A stretch of DNA of 64,000 nt from Zychaea mexicana (lineage: Eukaryota; Mucoromycota; Mucoromycetes; Mucorales; Lichtheimiaceae), in contig NW_026516701.1 in assembly GCF_025766255.1 (NCBI RefSeq), positions 62,001-126,000 on the forward strand, in the 5' to 3' direction. Below are positions 46,987 to 57,963 of this stretch, one piece after another. How positions within the stretch are numbered: the stretch's first letter is position 1; each line of letters begins with the position of its first letter. The notes under the pieces were generated by a model, which searched no databases, was not told the DNA's origin, and worked only from the letters and a program-made list of their open reading frames with translations. Position numbers and translations under genes: made by a program.

Positions 46987-47883
46987 ATGTCATTATTACG
47001 ACTGTTTACAAGCAAGGCTCCAGCAGTATCTTCAGCACTGCGATCGAACATTACACAACAATATAAGAGCTTGGTACGGCGGTCATTTTCAACAGCACCA
47101 GGTAACTACAATACCGTTATTGTTTTTGCGCATAATTGAAGCGCTGAACCTTTTTTTTAATTTTTAAACAATTAGCTCTTTGGCATGGCAAGCCCGGTGT
47201 AGCCAAAGGAGACGGGTATGTTGATTAGCTTTAATTGAAACGTTTCATTGCAGGTTTTCTCCTTTCGCTAATTGTCACGAGTGATTATATAGTCCATATA
47301 CAGTCAACTTTGTTATGCCTGACGGTGAAGAGATCTCGGTAAAGGCTGTCGAAGGAGACACTATGTTGGACTTGGCACAGCGTTACGATATCGACCTTGA
47401 GTGTAAATATATATTCATATGATTTGAAAGAATGGGAAATAATTGAGAAGGAAAGGGCTACGATATTGACGACGAACTGATGCCGGATAATGGATTATAG
47501 GTGCATGCGAAGGATCATTGGCATGTTCTACCTGTCACGTTATTCTGGAACCAGAGTATTATGACAAGATGGAAGAACCATCAGATGAAGAAAACGACAT
47601 GTTGGATCTGGCATTTGGATTGACTGAAACGTAAGTTTTTGGTTTGTATACTGGAGTTAGCAATAAGCAACAATTCTGAATTAATTTGGGTTGTCAGGTC
47701 CCGACTTGGCTGTCAAATCGAGATGAACGACGAATTAGATGGATTGACGGTGCGTCTTCCTTCCGCCACCCGAAATATGCGAGTAGATGGTAATTGTCAT
47801 TTTCTCCCAGATGTTTCTACTTATCTGGATATATTCTGACTGTGTTTTTTGCGCAATTAGGCTCCAAGCCCGTCCACCATTAA
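46987..47883 (+). CDS. YAH1: mitochondrial adrenodoxin-type [2Fe-2S] ferredoxin
   Basis: Six exons (46987-47101, 47176-47215, 47293-47402, 47501-47630, 47698-47789, 47861-47883) give 169 residues. The protein passes electrons from ferredoxin reductase to the mitochondrial Fe-S assembly machinery and to heme A synthesis. Residues 1-39 are a basic presequence ([12 protein letters not shown]...RRSFSTAPA). The cluster ligands are the Cys residues of [14 protein letters not shown] and the distant one in [15 protein letters not shown]. The block [21 protein letters not shown] is the adrenodoxin/Yah1 signature. The predicted splice gives LECACEGS where most homologues have LEGACEGS; a Cys precedes the usual ligand and the junction should be confirmed. 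The final exon codes only the last few residues (SKPVHH). Confidence 0.95.
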
Positions 47884-48661
47884 CAGCAAAGAGGAAATTG
47901 GGAAAAAACCGTACATACCACCACCACTGCAAAACTGAAGAAAAAGAACTTTATAGATCTATATAATGTAAATTTGTTTTTTGATTAAAAAAAAGAAAAA
48001 GAGTAATTGTTTTTTTAACTTTGTACAACCATGGTCTGTATAGAGGGATCAGGCTGCAGGGAAGGGATTAGTTTAAGAAATGACAAAAGCGTTTGGAAAA
48101 GCTGAAGTCCAAGCGTCGGATGAAAAGGTCTCAAGTGTGCTAGTGTGTCGAAGCAGAGCTAACCTAGTAATCAGGTCACAGGGAACAAATGCAGTGTCTG
48201 GCCTATTTTGCTGCTATCGTACATATGCAACCGTCCGTAAAATAATGAACATTTACCCAACCTGAGAATGAACTAAGTTGCCGTTATTCCTTCAGACTAT
48301 AAAATGTAGTAGATGATGTGACGAGTATACTGTCTGGTCGTAGGTAAACATGTGGTTCGCTTCGGCAAAAGACCATCCATTAAACATAGTTGCATATGAG
48401 ACAACTTTGTACTTTAAGTACCACTAGCAAAAAGCATCTGATGCTGTCATAAAACTCAACGGGCCATTTGTAATATAAAATGAGGAACAAAATGCTATGA
48501 TGTAGAAATATGCGGGTAGAGTGGGCTCTCATGTCAGGCCTGGAAGCTTCAGTTGTAGTTCCACTGAAATCCACATATATAAAGCTCTTCAATTTTCTTT
48601 CCATTCCATCATTCTTTTTATAACCCATTTTCTCTTTCTCCCTTCTTTGTCTTGGCTAAGA
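47884..48661. other. intergenic between ferredoxin and the amidohydrolase remnant
   Basis: A/T-rich near the ferredoxin 3' end (A/T runs at 47975-48015). A TATA-like ATATATAAAG at 48574-48583 lies about 80 bases before the remnant, and may be its old promoter. Confidence 0.35.
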
Positions 48662-49330
48662 ATGCACATGGTTATTGATTCGTTTATCGATATTCACATC
48701 CACGTCATAGCAAAAAGCTATAGCGAAGCCATAGACAAGGTGGCAGCAATCCATCCCGCTACTGTATTCTAACATCTACTTGAAGCAGAGGAGGCATATT
48801 TGCAAATCATGAAAAGCGTCGACGTGCATCGAGTCATTTTACAGTAACAGCGCTAGAACCAGTTATTGCCGGAAACGCTTATGAGGGCGCACACTTACAC
48901 GTGCACTCAACGACCAAGTCGCAGCCATTACCATTCATCATCCGGACCGTATGTTATTTTTCGCTTCTAAGCCTGACTGGACAGATGCCCAAGGTTTGCG
49001 CGATGAATCCGACTAGGTATATCTTTGGAACACAAAAGCAAGCTGTCGATACTGTTGCCATGACCGTTTGTGGCGGTCGATAACTCGGTGAAGCCATGTT
49101 CAAACCTATTTGGAAAAAGCTTAACAATTACAAGTCAATTATGGTAATGCACCCGTCTTGGTATGATACTTCGCTAAAACATACATTGTCGGAAAATTAC
49201 CACAGCCGGCTAATGAATATACGTTATAGACCACTCACACGGCAGTGAATTTATTATACACTGGAAGAGTTGGCGAGTGTAAAGACGTCGATGACATACG
49301 ATCTCATAGTAATGAATTCTCGCTGACATC
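48662..49330 (+). pseudogene. decayed amidohydrolase (amidohydrolase_2/ACMSD-like)
   Basis: Pieces of an amidohydrolase lie in order but in shifting frames with stops. First is VIDSFIDIHIHV, the N-terminal metal-binding D-x-H-x-H (48670-48710). Then come VAAITIHHPDRMLFFASKPD (about 48914-48975), VAMTVCGGR followed by a stop (about 49056-49083), EAMFKPIWKKL and VMHPSWYDTSLKHTL (about 49090-49190). Last are TTHTAVNLLYTGRVGECKD and a corrupted SHAGG-like site reading SHSNE (about 49230-49320). Family members decarboxylate or hydrolyse small aromatic or heterocyclic acids. With at least two stops and several frame changes not at splice-like sites, the gene appears dead. An alternative is a living gene with many tiny introns, which I consider unlikely given the in-frame stop after CGGR. 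Confidence 0.6.
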
Positions 49331-49345
49331 TCTGTTGGTTCTTTT

Positions 49346-50204
49346 TTGTGTTTTTGTACTTCATGTAGCGAGCTGACTGCAATCACTTCCGCAGCTGGAA
49401 ACCCTTGTTGTATTTGGTGTACGAATCGATTATTGTTTGGTCCTGATTCCCCTTATGTATCTGTTCCTGCTTCCCAGCTCGATACACTGTCACCATTGTG
49501 GGATATGCACAGACCAACTACGCAAGGGCAATTTAATCAATTCATCCCAGCTCACAAGGAACACGCTTGCACTTTCTTAGCAGGGGTTTGATATTGACTC
49601 CTTTAAAAATGCTACAGTACATTGTAATGATAAAATGCGAAAAGAGTGCGACACAGCGTAGAATAACAGCAGTGTGGGATGATAAAAGGCTAGGGAAATG
49701 AGTAACTTTGTTAATACGTGCTCGGCGGGTGTACTTTGACAAACCAACGTCTCTTTTTGCTTGCACATCAAGAAAACTCATTTTTTACTGTTTCGATGAG
49801 AATGGCGAGTGGGAAGTATTTGCGATGATCAAACTAATCACAGCACTATTCACTACACAGGGATGTTGCTTTGAAAGAAATGGAAGACGCGCTTGCTAAA
49901 CACGGGTTCACTGTCGCGTTTACTCAGAACATTATTGACGCTGTAAGTTCTACCAAAAACAGAAAAGAATGAACTAACTTGTCTATAATATATTGTAAAG
50001 ACCATGGTACGATATCTAAACCAACAACAGCAAGAAATCATGATAGCGATAACGCGGGTATCCTTCTTTTATGGGAAAATTAGCATAACAAAATGATGGA
50101 AGGTTTGCTATTGTTTTTCTTAAAAATGCTGACGAGCGCACAGGGCTCGATTTGGATGAGCAGGATATTGGTCTGAATGATATCGACGACACCGACCGCC
50201 TCAC

Positions 50205-50244
<40 letters not shown>

Positions 50245-50740
50245 GTCAAGCAACAAACAACGGTATTGATGTCAACACCAACTCCATCATCGCCCAGCCT
50301 CATCGTTCTGCTTCGTCATAAAAGCAACGTATCAATCAGCCCACAAACTCAGAGCCTGATTATGATGATATTAGCAGCCAATATGCGTTTGATGATGCCA
50401 CTAGTCAAATTGCTCCGCATGACGGAAGGCCATTGAAGAATACATGGAAGCATGGCGATAAGCTAATTATTATTGGTAAGTGAAAAGTCTGATGGAAAAG
50501 TAGTATGCTTGCACGCAACTTGCTGACTGTAGTTCCTTTGTATATCGTAACAGTGATGAACTGGGCATGCTCAACAAACCTAGGCAACAGGCTCAAGGTG
50601 CTCAATTGACGTGTAAAGCAACAGAAATCAAACACGAAACTTTCGTGACAGCGGCGGGTTTGCTTTTTAGTGCACTGGATTTGGAGCAAGAAGAATGGGG
50701 CGATATTCTGACCGAAGCGACAAGAAGCAGAATCGATTAG
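49346..50740 (+). other. exon-like tract of an unidentified, probably broken gene
   Basis: Several frames read like protein but I cannot join them into one gene. About 49346-49591 encodes PDSPYVSVPASQLDTLSPLW and FIPAHKEHACTFLAGV. About 49715-49830 encodes YFDKPTSLFACTSRKL and NGEWEVFAMIK. A segment at 49861-49942 flanked by TTCACTACACAG and GTAAGT encodes ALKEMEDALAKHGFTVAF. From about 50140 an acidic stretch (LDLDEQDIGLNDIDD) leads into a repeat-derived region. About 50345-50470 encodes YDDISSQYAFDD and LKNTWKHGDKLI, and 50550-50740 an open end through EEWGDILTEATRSRID. Family unknown. It is either a multi-exon gene or a remnant like its left neighbour. Confidence 0.3.
50205..50243. repeat. 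(ATC)n microsatellite
   Basis: Thirteen near-perfect CAT/ATC units. In the frame of the surrounding tract it would encode a run of Ile. A sister run lies in reverse at 21802-21829 (GAT units), inside the poly-His stretch of the orphan ORF. Confidence 0.9.
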
Positions 50741-52135
50741 AGTAAATTAAAATCATCGGCGTTGCCGTTGCACTGATGCAGATCAGTATTGTCTACTGTC
50801 GATACATTATATCATCGAGTAAAAAAAAGGGGAGTGTGCCCGCATGCCAGAGGCCAAAATGCATCTTGTATGATGGCCAACATGAAACAAGGAGTCCGGC
50901 GTTACATGCATCTTGGAGCGTGTTTGTAAACCAGCTTTTGTTTTGCTACCGATGACGTCCAACCCATGGACTTTTGTGTGAGTGTGTGAGTTGATTTCTA
51001 TTATGCTCGTGATACTGACCCATTGCATTTCCTAGACTAAAGACGAGTGAAGAAGCGTGTCCGGGTGCATTAAACACTGTAAGCATCGAAGTTTCAAGGA
51101 TTACTTGAAGGCGTATCGCACGACGTTTGACCAGTCATGCCTAAAAACTCAATAGATCAAATTGCCCAATATGGCGGACGACGACGAACATCTTTGAAAA
51201 AGCCATCCATAGGCGGCTTATACAACAACAGCAGCAACAGTTACAACGACGGCAGTAGCAAAAGAATCATATATAACTGATGTATATCGACTGTTGCTTG
51301 TTACTTTTGCTGTTGCTCCAAGCTACATAATTTCTCCATCTAACATTTTTGTAGCAGAGTTTGATTAGTACTGCAAGATGGCAGACACACATTCCGCGTT
51401 ACTATCTTTGAACTTATTCTTAATCGAAATGAATGCGCGTGCTTTCACCAAACTATGGATCCTATATCAACTGTACTGTGTTATATCATAATGGCTCTCC
51501 TAGATCAATCCACTCAATCGAAGGAAGTATGTTATTTTGAGATGCTTTACATACACTACAGTATCCCATACTCATGTCTTCTTTGGTGACCAAACAGTTC
51601 TGCTCATGTTTCAATGTCTTTTCGGTATATGAGCGATGGACTGACTTTGTAGTTGAGTTTATACTAGATCCGTTAATTTTGGCCGTATGCGGTTTACATG
51701 GGAGCTGATTTAGCAGCAATTACAATGGCGATCAAGACATAGAGAGGCTGATTTACAGCTCATCCAGGTACTCGACTCTCTCGCGGTTTTGCGGACATGC
51801 GGTGTCCAGATATTATCTCAAGGGTCCAATATACGAATTACACGAGAAGAACGCGCTTTTCAATTCGGAGTCGGGTTGTTTCCTTAGCAAGGTCCCCCGA
51901 GTAAGGCAACATCTTTGCAGAAAGAAGAGCAAGTGGTAGTCAAGAAAGAGCTTTGTCGTAGAGCTACTTGATTTGAAAAGGGGAGGTGATATAGTCTCAA
52001 GTAAGGCATAACAATTGTATAGAAAAGCAGTGTGCGTTTGACAAGGTTTCTTTTGTTTCGGCTATTCCGTTCTTCCAGAGTCCCGACACACGTCACTTTT
52101 TTCTTCGCGGTTAAAAAAATTTTTTTTTGTAAAGC
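50741..52135. other. intergenic upstream of the PKA regulatory subunit gene
   Basis: No convincing ORF; frames are short with many stops. It contains a stretch of CAGCAACAG repeats (51219-51262) and is otherwise unremarkable. Confidence 0.35.
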
Positions 52136-52797
52136 TTATATAAACTGCGATGCAGCGGCACAATTGTGTTTCTTCACTCGACTCTTCTTGTACCGGTAAG
52201 TTTTAAATATTCTTTTAGCACCCACACCCTCTACTGTCTCAACCGCAGAGAGTATGTCATGATGCTGTGTTGTGCGTGTGTATATGATGAATGGACTTTT
52301 TTGCTATTAAACCCAGCTCATTTTGATGATCACTGAAAGAACGAATGTTCCTTAAAATCTGATATCTACACACTGCACACACATGGCTGCTTCTTGTGGG
52401 TGTCGTCTCGTATGTTGGATATAGAAAACTCACATGTTTTTTTCTATCTTTATTGCAGGATATCTCTTCTCCAAGCTGTTTGCTGCTGTGTCCAAGGAGT
52501 ACGCTTAGAAGTAGAGTTGTTCATCCCGGGGAAAAGTGGGGTGTTTATAGTCCATAAGAAGCAAATAAAAAACGTTTTTATACCAGATACACATAAGCCT
52601 TTTTTGATTTCCCCCTTGTTATATTGCGCAGAACTTGTCATGAGACCGTCTACCCTTTTGCGTACAAGCACCTTTTTTAATCATTTGCTGCTTTCCCTTT
52701 TTTCTCTCGCTCTTTTATCCCTCTCTTTTTCTCACTACTCTTTCCCTTTCTAATATACCACCTTCTCACATAATAACAATACCTACAGCATATAACA
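52136..52797 (+). promoter_or_regulatory. probable core promoter and 5' leader with intron, PKA regulatory subunit
   Basis: A TATA-like TTATATAAAC at 52137-52146 is followed about 50 bases on by the donor CCG|GTAAGTTT (52196). A matching acceptor TTTATTGCAG ends at 52458, defining a possible 263-nt leader intron. The rest of the leader is pyrimidine-rich (TTTTTTCTCTCGCTC, about 52690-52755). The layout is inferred from signals only. Confidence 0.4.
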
Positions 52798-54337
52798 ATG
52801 ACAATCGATAGTAATTTCAGTTTCGGTGCTGAGAGTAATGAATATAATGATCTGCTTGCGGAGCTCCATGCCCATTACTGTCAAGCAGGTGGTCCTCAAG
52901 ATGTCCTGCAGTTCTGCGCCAACTTTTTCAACCACAAGCTCGAAGAGCAACGCGCTGCATTCCGACAAGAAAAGCTACCGTTGTCGACGACTCAGGAGAG
53001 CCACCACACAAGGCCCTATATATTCACCGATCCTATGGTCGTTGGCTCTGGGGAACAACACCCACTGTCTGCTGCTGACAACGCTTGTGGTCCCGACCCC
53101 AACGGCAGCGCACCAGGACTCAACGAACACCAACACCCTTTCCACCAAGACCCTCACCAACAGCAACAACAACAACAACCGCAAGTTGTGACGTACACTT
53201 ACTCGGACGACGAAGAAGACGACGACGAAGAATACGATGAAGACGAGCAGATGGACACTTTGGGCTCTCCCATCTCATTTGAACCCGCAGCATACAATCG
53301 CGACCGACGAGTGTCTGTGAGTGCCGAGAGCATGACGCCGTCTTCAGGCAGCGACTACCCAAAGAAAGTGATCCCAAAGTCAGCCGAGCAATGCGAGCGG
53401 ATCAAGGTCAGCGTGGCAAACAATTTCCTGTTCCGTAACCTCGACGAAGAGCAGTATCAAGATGTGGTGCATGCCATGGCCGAGAAACGGGTCCAACAGG
53501 ACGAGAAGGTGATTGAGCAAGGCGCTGTGGGAGATTATTTCTATGTGGTCGAGTCGGGCACTTTTGATTGCTACATTGCCAAAGATAATCAACAAGGGGC
53601 GCCCGTCAAAGTCACCAGTTATGAAGCTGGCGGCAGTTTTGGCGAGTTGGCGCTCATGTACAATGCCCCTCGAGCAGCGACTATTATTGCAACATCAGAC
53701 GCCGTCTTGTGGGCATTGGATCGTATCACCTTTCGTACAATTTTGATGGAAAACACGTCTCGCAAGCGTCGCTTGTATGAGTCGTTCCTGCGGGAGGTGC
53801 CCCTCCTGAAATCGCTCGAGCCCTATGAACGACACAAGGTGGCCGACGCTCTCGAGTCGGTGTACTTTAATGATGGCGAGGAGGTCGTGGTTCAGGGAGA
53901 TATTGGAGATCGATTTTACATGATTGAAGCGGGCGATGCGGTAGTTTACAAGGATGGCACGGAGGTGAATCGACTGGGACGAGCTGCTTATTTCGGAGGT
54001 GGGTAAAAACCGGGTTTTGACGACCAAGGTTGATTGGATTGGGGTTTGGGTGATAGCAAACCAAGTGACGGCAGTCTGTTTATTTCAGTGCAATCCTATC
54101 TATCACGTAAGGAGTAAGTCGGACTGATCTCTCTTCTTGCGCTTCTTCTCCTTATTAGAACTGGCATTGCTCAATGATAGTCCTCGTGCTGCAACAGTGG
54201 TGGCCCAGGGTCGTCTGAAATGTGCCACCTTGGGCAAAAAAGCATTTACCCGATTGCTTGGACCCGTCCTCGATATCTTGAAACGTAACTCTGAAAATTA
54301 TCATGCCATCATCAACAGCCAGCACCAAGCATCATAA
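52798..54337 (+). CDS. cAMP-dependent protein kinase regulatory subunit
   Basis: Two exons (52798-53998 and 54159-54337) give 459 residues. It inhibits PKA until cAMP binds (Bcy1/PkaR). Residues ~13-45 form the dimerisation/docking helix pair ([33 protein letters not shown]). A disordered Gln/Asp/Glu linker follows. The inhibitor site is [10 protein letters not shown] (residues ~165-175); it has Ser at the phospho-acceptor position, so it can be phosphorylated. The first cyclic-nucleotide domain has [19 protein letters not shown], the second [16 protein letters not shown], each with the Glu and Arg that bind cAMP. The single intron falls within the second phosphate-binding cassette. Length is within the fungal range. 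Probable leader intron upstream. Confidence 0.96.
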
Positions 54338-54993
54338 ATTTAGCAGCAGAAGTAGTAGTAGTAGTAGTAGAAACAACCCACTATTTAGCTTTAACACACA
54401 CACACACACGCGCGAAACACCCCCTCTCCCTCAATCCACGCACAACGCAGCATATAACGCCCTCTCTTATTATACTCGGATATGCATTAGTACACAGACA
54501 CGCACCACACATCCACACACCTTACATACACGTATTTATTATCTCCTTCCCTTCTATATCCTTCTTTCATTTTTGAAAATGATATACATACACCCGTCGT
54601 CAACCACAACACGAACATATCAAATTAGCAGTAGTACACTTTAAAATAATCCAGTTTTCATAACATCAATTCTTAGTCGATCTCTTCATTATATTCGTTT
54701 TGGGGCGGGCGTAGAAAAAAAGAAGGGGTTAGAATTACTTGAGAAACGTGGAACTCTATCCACCTAACGTCGTGCTTTTCTTACAACTCATATGCCTTAG
54801 CAACGTGGAGCCCTTTTTTCAAAACAAAAGGAAGGGAGTGAAAAGAGGGAAAGCAGCAAAGCGAGTTTGTTGGAGAGGAGGAAGAGAAAGGAGGGTCCTT
54901 CTCATTGACATGATATGTAGGGAGAGGTAAAGAACAAAAAAAGTGGTGGTGGTGGTGTGACCACGCAGTACTATTATTGTTATTATTATTACA
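54338..54993. other. convergent 3' spacer between PKA-R and ALG2
   Basis: Contains an (AGT)n run at 54350-54370, a CACACA run at 54394-54408 and further CA-rich sequence, presumably PKA-R 3' untranslated region. The purine-rich 54800-54900 and TTATTATTATT near 54975 lie close to the ALG2 stop. No gene. Confidence 0.4.
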
Positions 54994-56890
54994 TTATAAA
55001 CTTGGATACAATGCTCCTAGTAGGACTGCAGCAATGCTGATACTAGCTATTAAAAAGTACTGTACACACTTTGACTTTTTGAAAGGTTGATCCATGAGAT
55101 CATTGATAATGCCCTGCAGCTGGTCTGCAAAAGCCTCCAGGGAGAATTTTTGTTGGACATGTTCACGCCCTTGCCGACCCATCTGTGTCCGATCGTACTT
55201 GCCCGTGATAATGTCCTTGATGCCGTTACCCCAGGCCACAGGATCTGAAGGCAGTAACAGACCCGTCTCCTTGTCCTTGATAGTTTCCACAGGTCCGCCT
55301 GAGTTAACAGCAATCACAGGAACAGAGCCATACATGCCTTCAACCGGCACAATACCAAAATGTTCGTTTGATGGCGTGTACAGCATCAGATTCGCCTCGC
55401 TTAGCAAAAACGTACGTTGCGCATCGTTGAATGAACAAAGGAATACTACTTGGACATCTGCTGGTGGTTTTTCCAATGATGAAGGGTATATCGTAAACGT
55501 CTTTAAATTAAAGACTTCTTGGGCCAGTTGGTCTAGTTCTTTTAAATATTCTACGTTCTCTTGAACGCGTCGATCATATCCGCCTATCGTTTTTTGTTGT
55601 TATCATGGGTCAGCTTGTACATGTAGAATCACAATGTGAGAATCATATGTTCTCGCGATATAAATGCATTTGAACTCTTACCAGCAAGTACTAGACGGTA
55701 TTTAGCAAGCATTTCAGTAGATACCATGTCTTTCAACGAGGCAAATGCGCGAAGAGCCAGCTCCACGTTTTTCTTTCGCTCAAACCGGTTAATGGAGATT
55801 AACATCTTTTGAGGACTATATATCATCCCAGTTGCTGTGTTTAGTCTGTATGCCAGCAAGAATGCTCGTTCGAGCAAAGAGAAAAGCTTACCATTGCAGA
55901 ATTTTTACTGATTCATCATTTAGATCAACGGACCGATCATAGCCACTGAAATTGATGGGTGGATAAAGGATTTGAGGTGTTTGTTGGATGGATCGAAATG
56001 ACTCTTTAAAGACAGTGCCAGTATATCCACTATTAACAACAATCGAATCTGCCATTGCTTAGAAACCAAAACATATAAAAAAGTATTAGTTTGGCTCTTT
56101 CTTTCATGTCCAGACATACTAAGTAGCTCGGAATAGTATAACTAATAATAATGCTCTTTTCACCTGTAGTCCATTCTTCAAGTCTATCAACCGGTAAACG
56201 ATATAGTTTCTTCAGAGGTGATTTGCGAGTAGTTAACAGTTTGTCCGGGTGATGGCAATAAAAGAGCACCTAAATAGAAATTAACAACAGCAGCAATTAG
56301 CCAATAATTCATGCACACGAAACAATCATGTTCTCGAACTTTACCCGCGCGGAGCTCAATGATTTAAATAAGGGAATGCATGCGCTTAATTGATCAATGA
56401 ATAGGACATCGTACTTTTCATCGTCTTGGTATATCAATGAAAGCGAAAGCACAATCTGTCGAAGAATTGCGCATAGGATATAAAACCGACCAAAGATTGT
56501 GCGAGGCAACCAATCACCACGTACGTTGACTCTAAGCGTGCCTGATATTACCACCCAACATGAAATTGATTTTTATGTTGAGCTAGCATATTATATGTGT
56601 GTGTGTGTGTTGATACAAAGTATATGTCTTATATATATACCGTCGCGTGTTTCCTCAAAGCAATGTTTGGGATCGTGATGACTCGTATAAAACACAACGT
56701 CGTGGCCTTTCGATTGAAGTCCTACAGCAGCATCGACGACCAGTCGTTCGGCTCCACCTTATGAAAGAAACCCCCACCCACCAAAATCCGGCAATATTAA
56801 GCGTGCTATTTCATGTAGTTGTTGGCAAGACTATCTTTTATTTTGTCAATTACCAATGCCGAGATCGGGATGAATGAACGCGATTTTCAT
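54994..56890 (-). CDS. ALG2: alpha-1,3/1,6-mannosyltransferase ALG2
   Basis: Seven exons on the minus strand (56890-56854, 56757-56641, 56541-56345, 56269-56164, 56057-55892, 55815-55682, 55583-54994) give 448 residues, the usual length. Alg2 adds the second and third mannoses to the dolichol-linked oligosaccharide on the cytosolic face of the ER, for N-glycosylation. It is a GT-B, family 4 enzyme: N-terminal [19 protein letters not shown], then [28 protein letters not shown], the acceptor-domain [22 protein letters not shown] and [15 protein letters not shown]. The nucleotide-sugar motif is [16 protein letters not shown] with the family's E-x7-E Glu residues. A C-terminal hydrophobic segment ([17 protein letters not shown]) anchors it to the membrane, as in yeast Alg2. 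Confidence 0.95.
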
Positions 56891-57099
56891 TGTAGCAAAT
56901 AACAAAGCGAGAGAACAAAATCACTAGGTTTCCACTTTTGGGTGTGCTTCATGCCTTTGATTTTGACAGAGCAGTCACTTCAAATACGCAGCGAGCGAGA
57001 GAGGCAGGTTTAGTGGTGTATTACTTTGGCGTCACACGAACGAACAGAAAACCCACTCTCTCTTTCCCCTCTTCTCGATTATACACATTTCCGTCAATA
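56891..57099. promoter_or_regulatory. divergent promoter, ALG2 and LSM8
   Basis: Only 209 bp separate the two start codons on opposite strands, so both promoters must lie here or overlap the neighbouring gene. A CT-rich stretch (57055-57075) precedes LSM8. No TATA box visible. Confidence 0.6.
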
Positions 57100-57705
57100 A
57101 TGAGCTTATTACAACCATATGTCGATCGTAAGTATACACATACACTAATAAAAAATCTGTCATGTGAAAGCTACTACCTTTATTTTCCTTGTTATTGTGA
57201 CTAAACGAAATGTTATAGAATCCGTACTTGTCATAACTTTAGATGGGCGCGTTTTGGTTGTATGTCTTTTCATAGAGCGATTACTATATCCAAAAACAGG
57301 AAGTGGATAGCGAACAACATGCTGATTGGCGCATATGCGCGAATTTATATATATATTTTTTTTTTCGTTTCGTAGGGAATCTTAAAAGGAACCGATCAAA
57401 CGGCGAATGTGATCCTAACAAATTGCGAGGAGCGCGTGTTCTCATCCGTGGATGGCACCCAAGTGGTTCCTCTCGGTTTATACCTCGTCCGCGGTGACAG
57501 CATGTAATTATATAGACGGGTAGAAGTGTACACACATGCATAGTGAGGAAGAAGGATAGAGTATCAGCATTGTGTTTATCACGCGAGTTATTAATCTATC
57601 AATGATATATACAGTGTCACCGTAGGTCTAGTCGACGAAGAAAAAGAAGCAGCAATTGACTGGGCAGAAGTGAGGGCTGAACCATTGTCAACAACATCAC
57701 TTTAA
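57100..57705 (+). CDS. LSM8: U6 snRNA-associated Sm-like protein LSm8
   Basis: Four exons (57100-57127, 57219-57259, 57376-57503, 57615-57705) give 95 residues, matching human LSM8 (96). LSm8 defines the nuclear LSm2-8 ring that binds the U6 3' end for splicing. Sm motif 1 is VLVITLDGRVLVGILKGTDQ (Asp-Gly pair and Lys-Gly-x-Asp) with the RNA-contacting NVIL; Sm motif 2 is LGLYLVRGDSI. The ERVFSS segment and the ending IDWAEVRAEPL are characteristic of LSm8 and distinguish it from LSm1. Every exon junction keeps the frame. It starts 209 bp from ALG2 in the opposite direction. Confidence 0.96.
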
Positions 57706-57963
57706 AATATCATAATTGCTCAAATAACATCACAACACACAACGCACAGCACACACACATAGTCTCTCTCTATTTCTCTACATCATTTGTACCATACTTT
57801 GCTCTTCTCCTATCTATCACTCCTTTGTTTTTTTTTCTTTCTTTCTAGTACATCTTTTTCTCCACTTAAAAAACAACATTCGGTTCATCATATATAATAT
57901 ATGTCATTTTGCAGAAATCAAACGCACACACATATATGTATAAGTGTACCTCTTTCTTTTTGT

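Noticed and set aside
50152..50436. Ile-run protein through the (ATC)n repeat as an independent gene
   Set aside because: A homopolymer from a microsatellite, with no start or termination context of its own.
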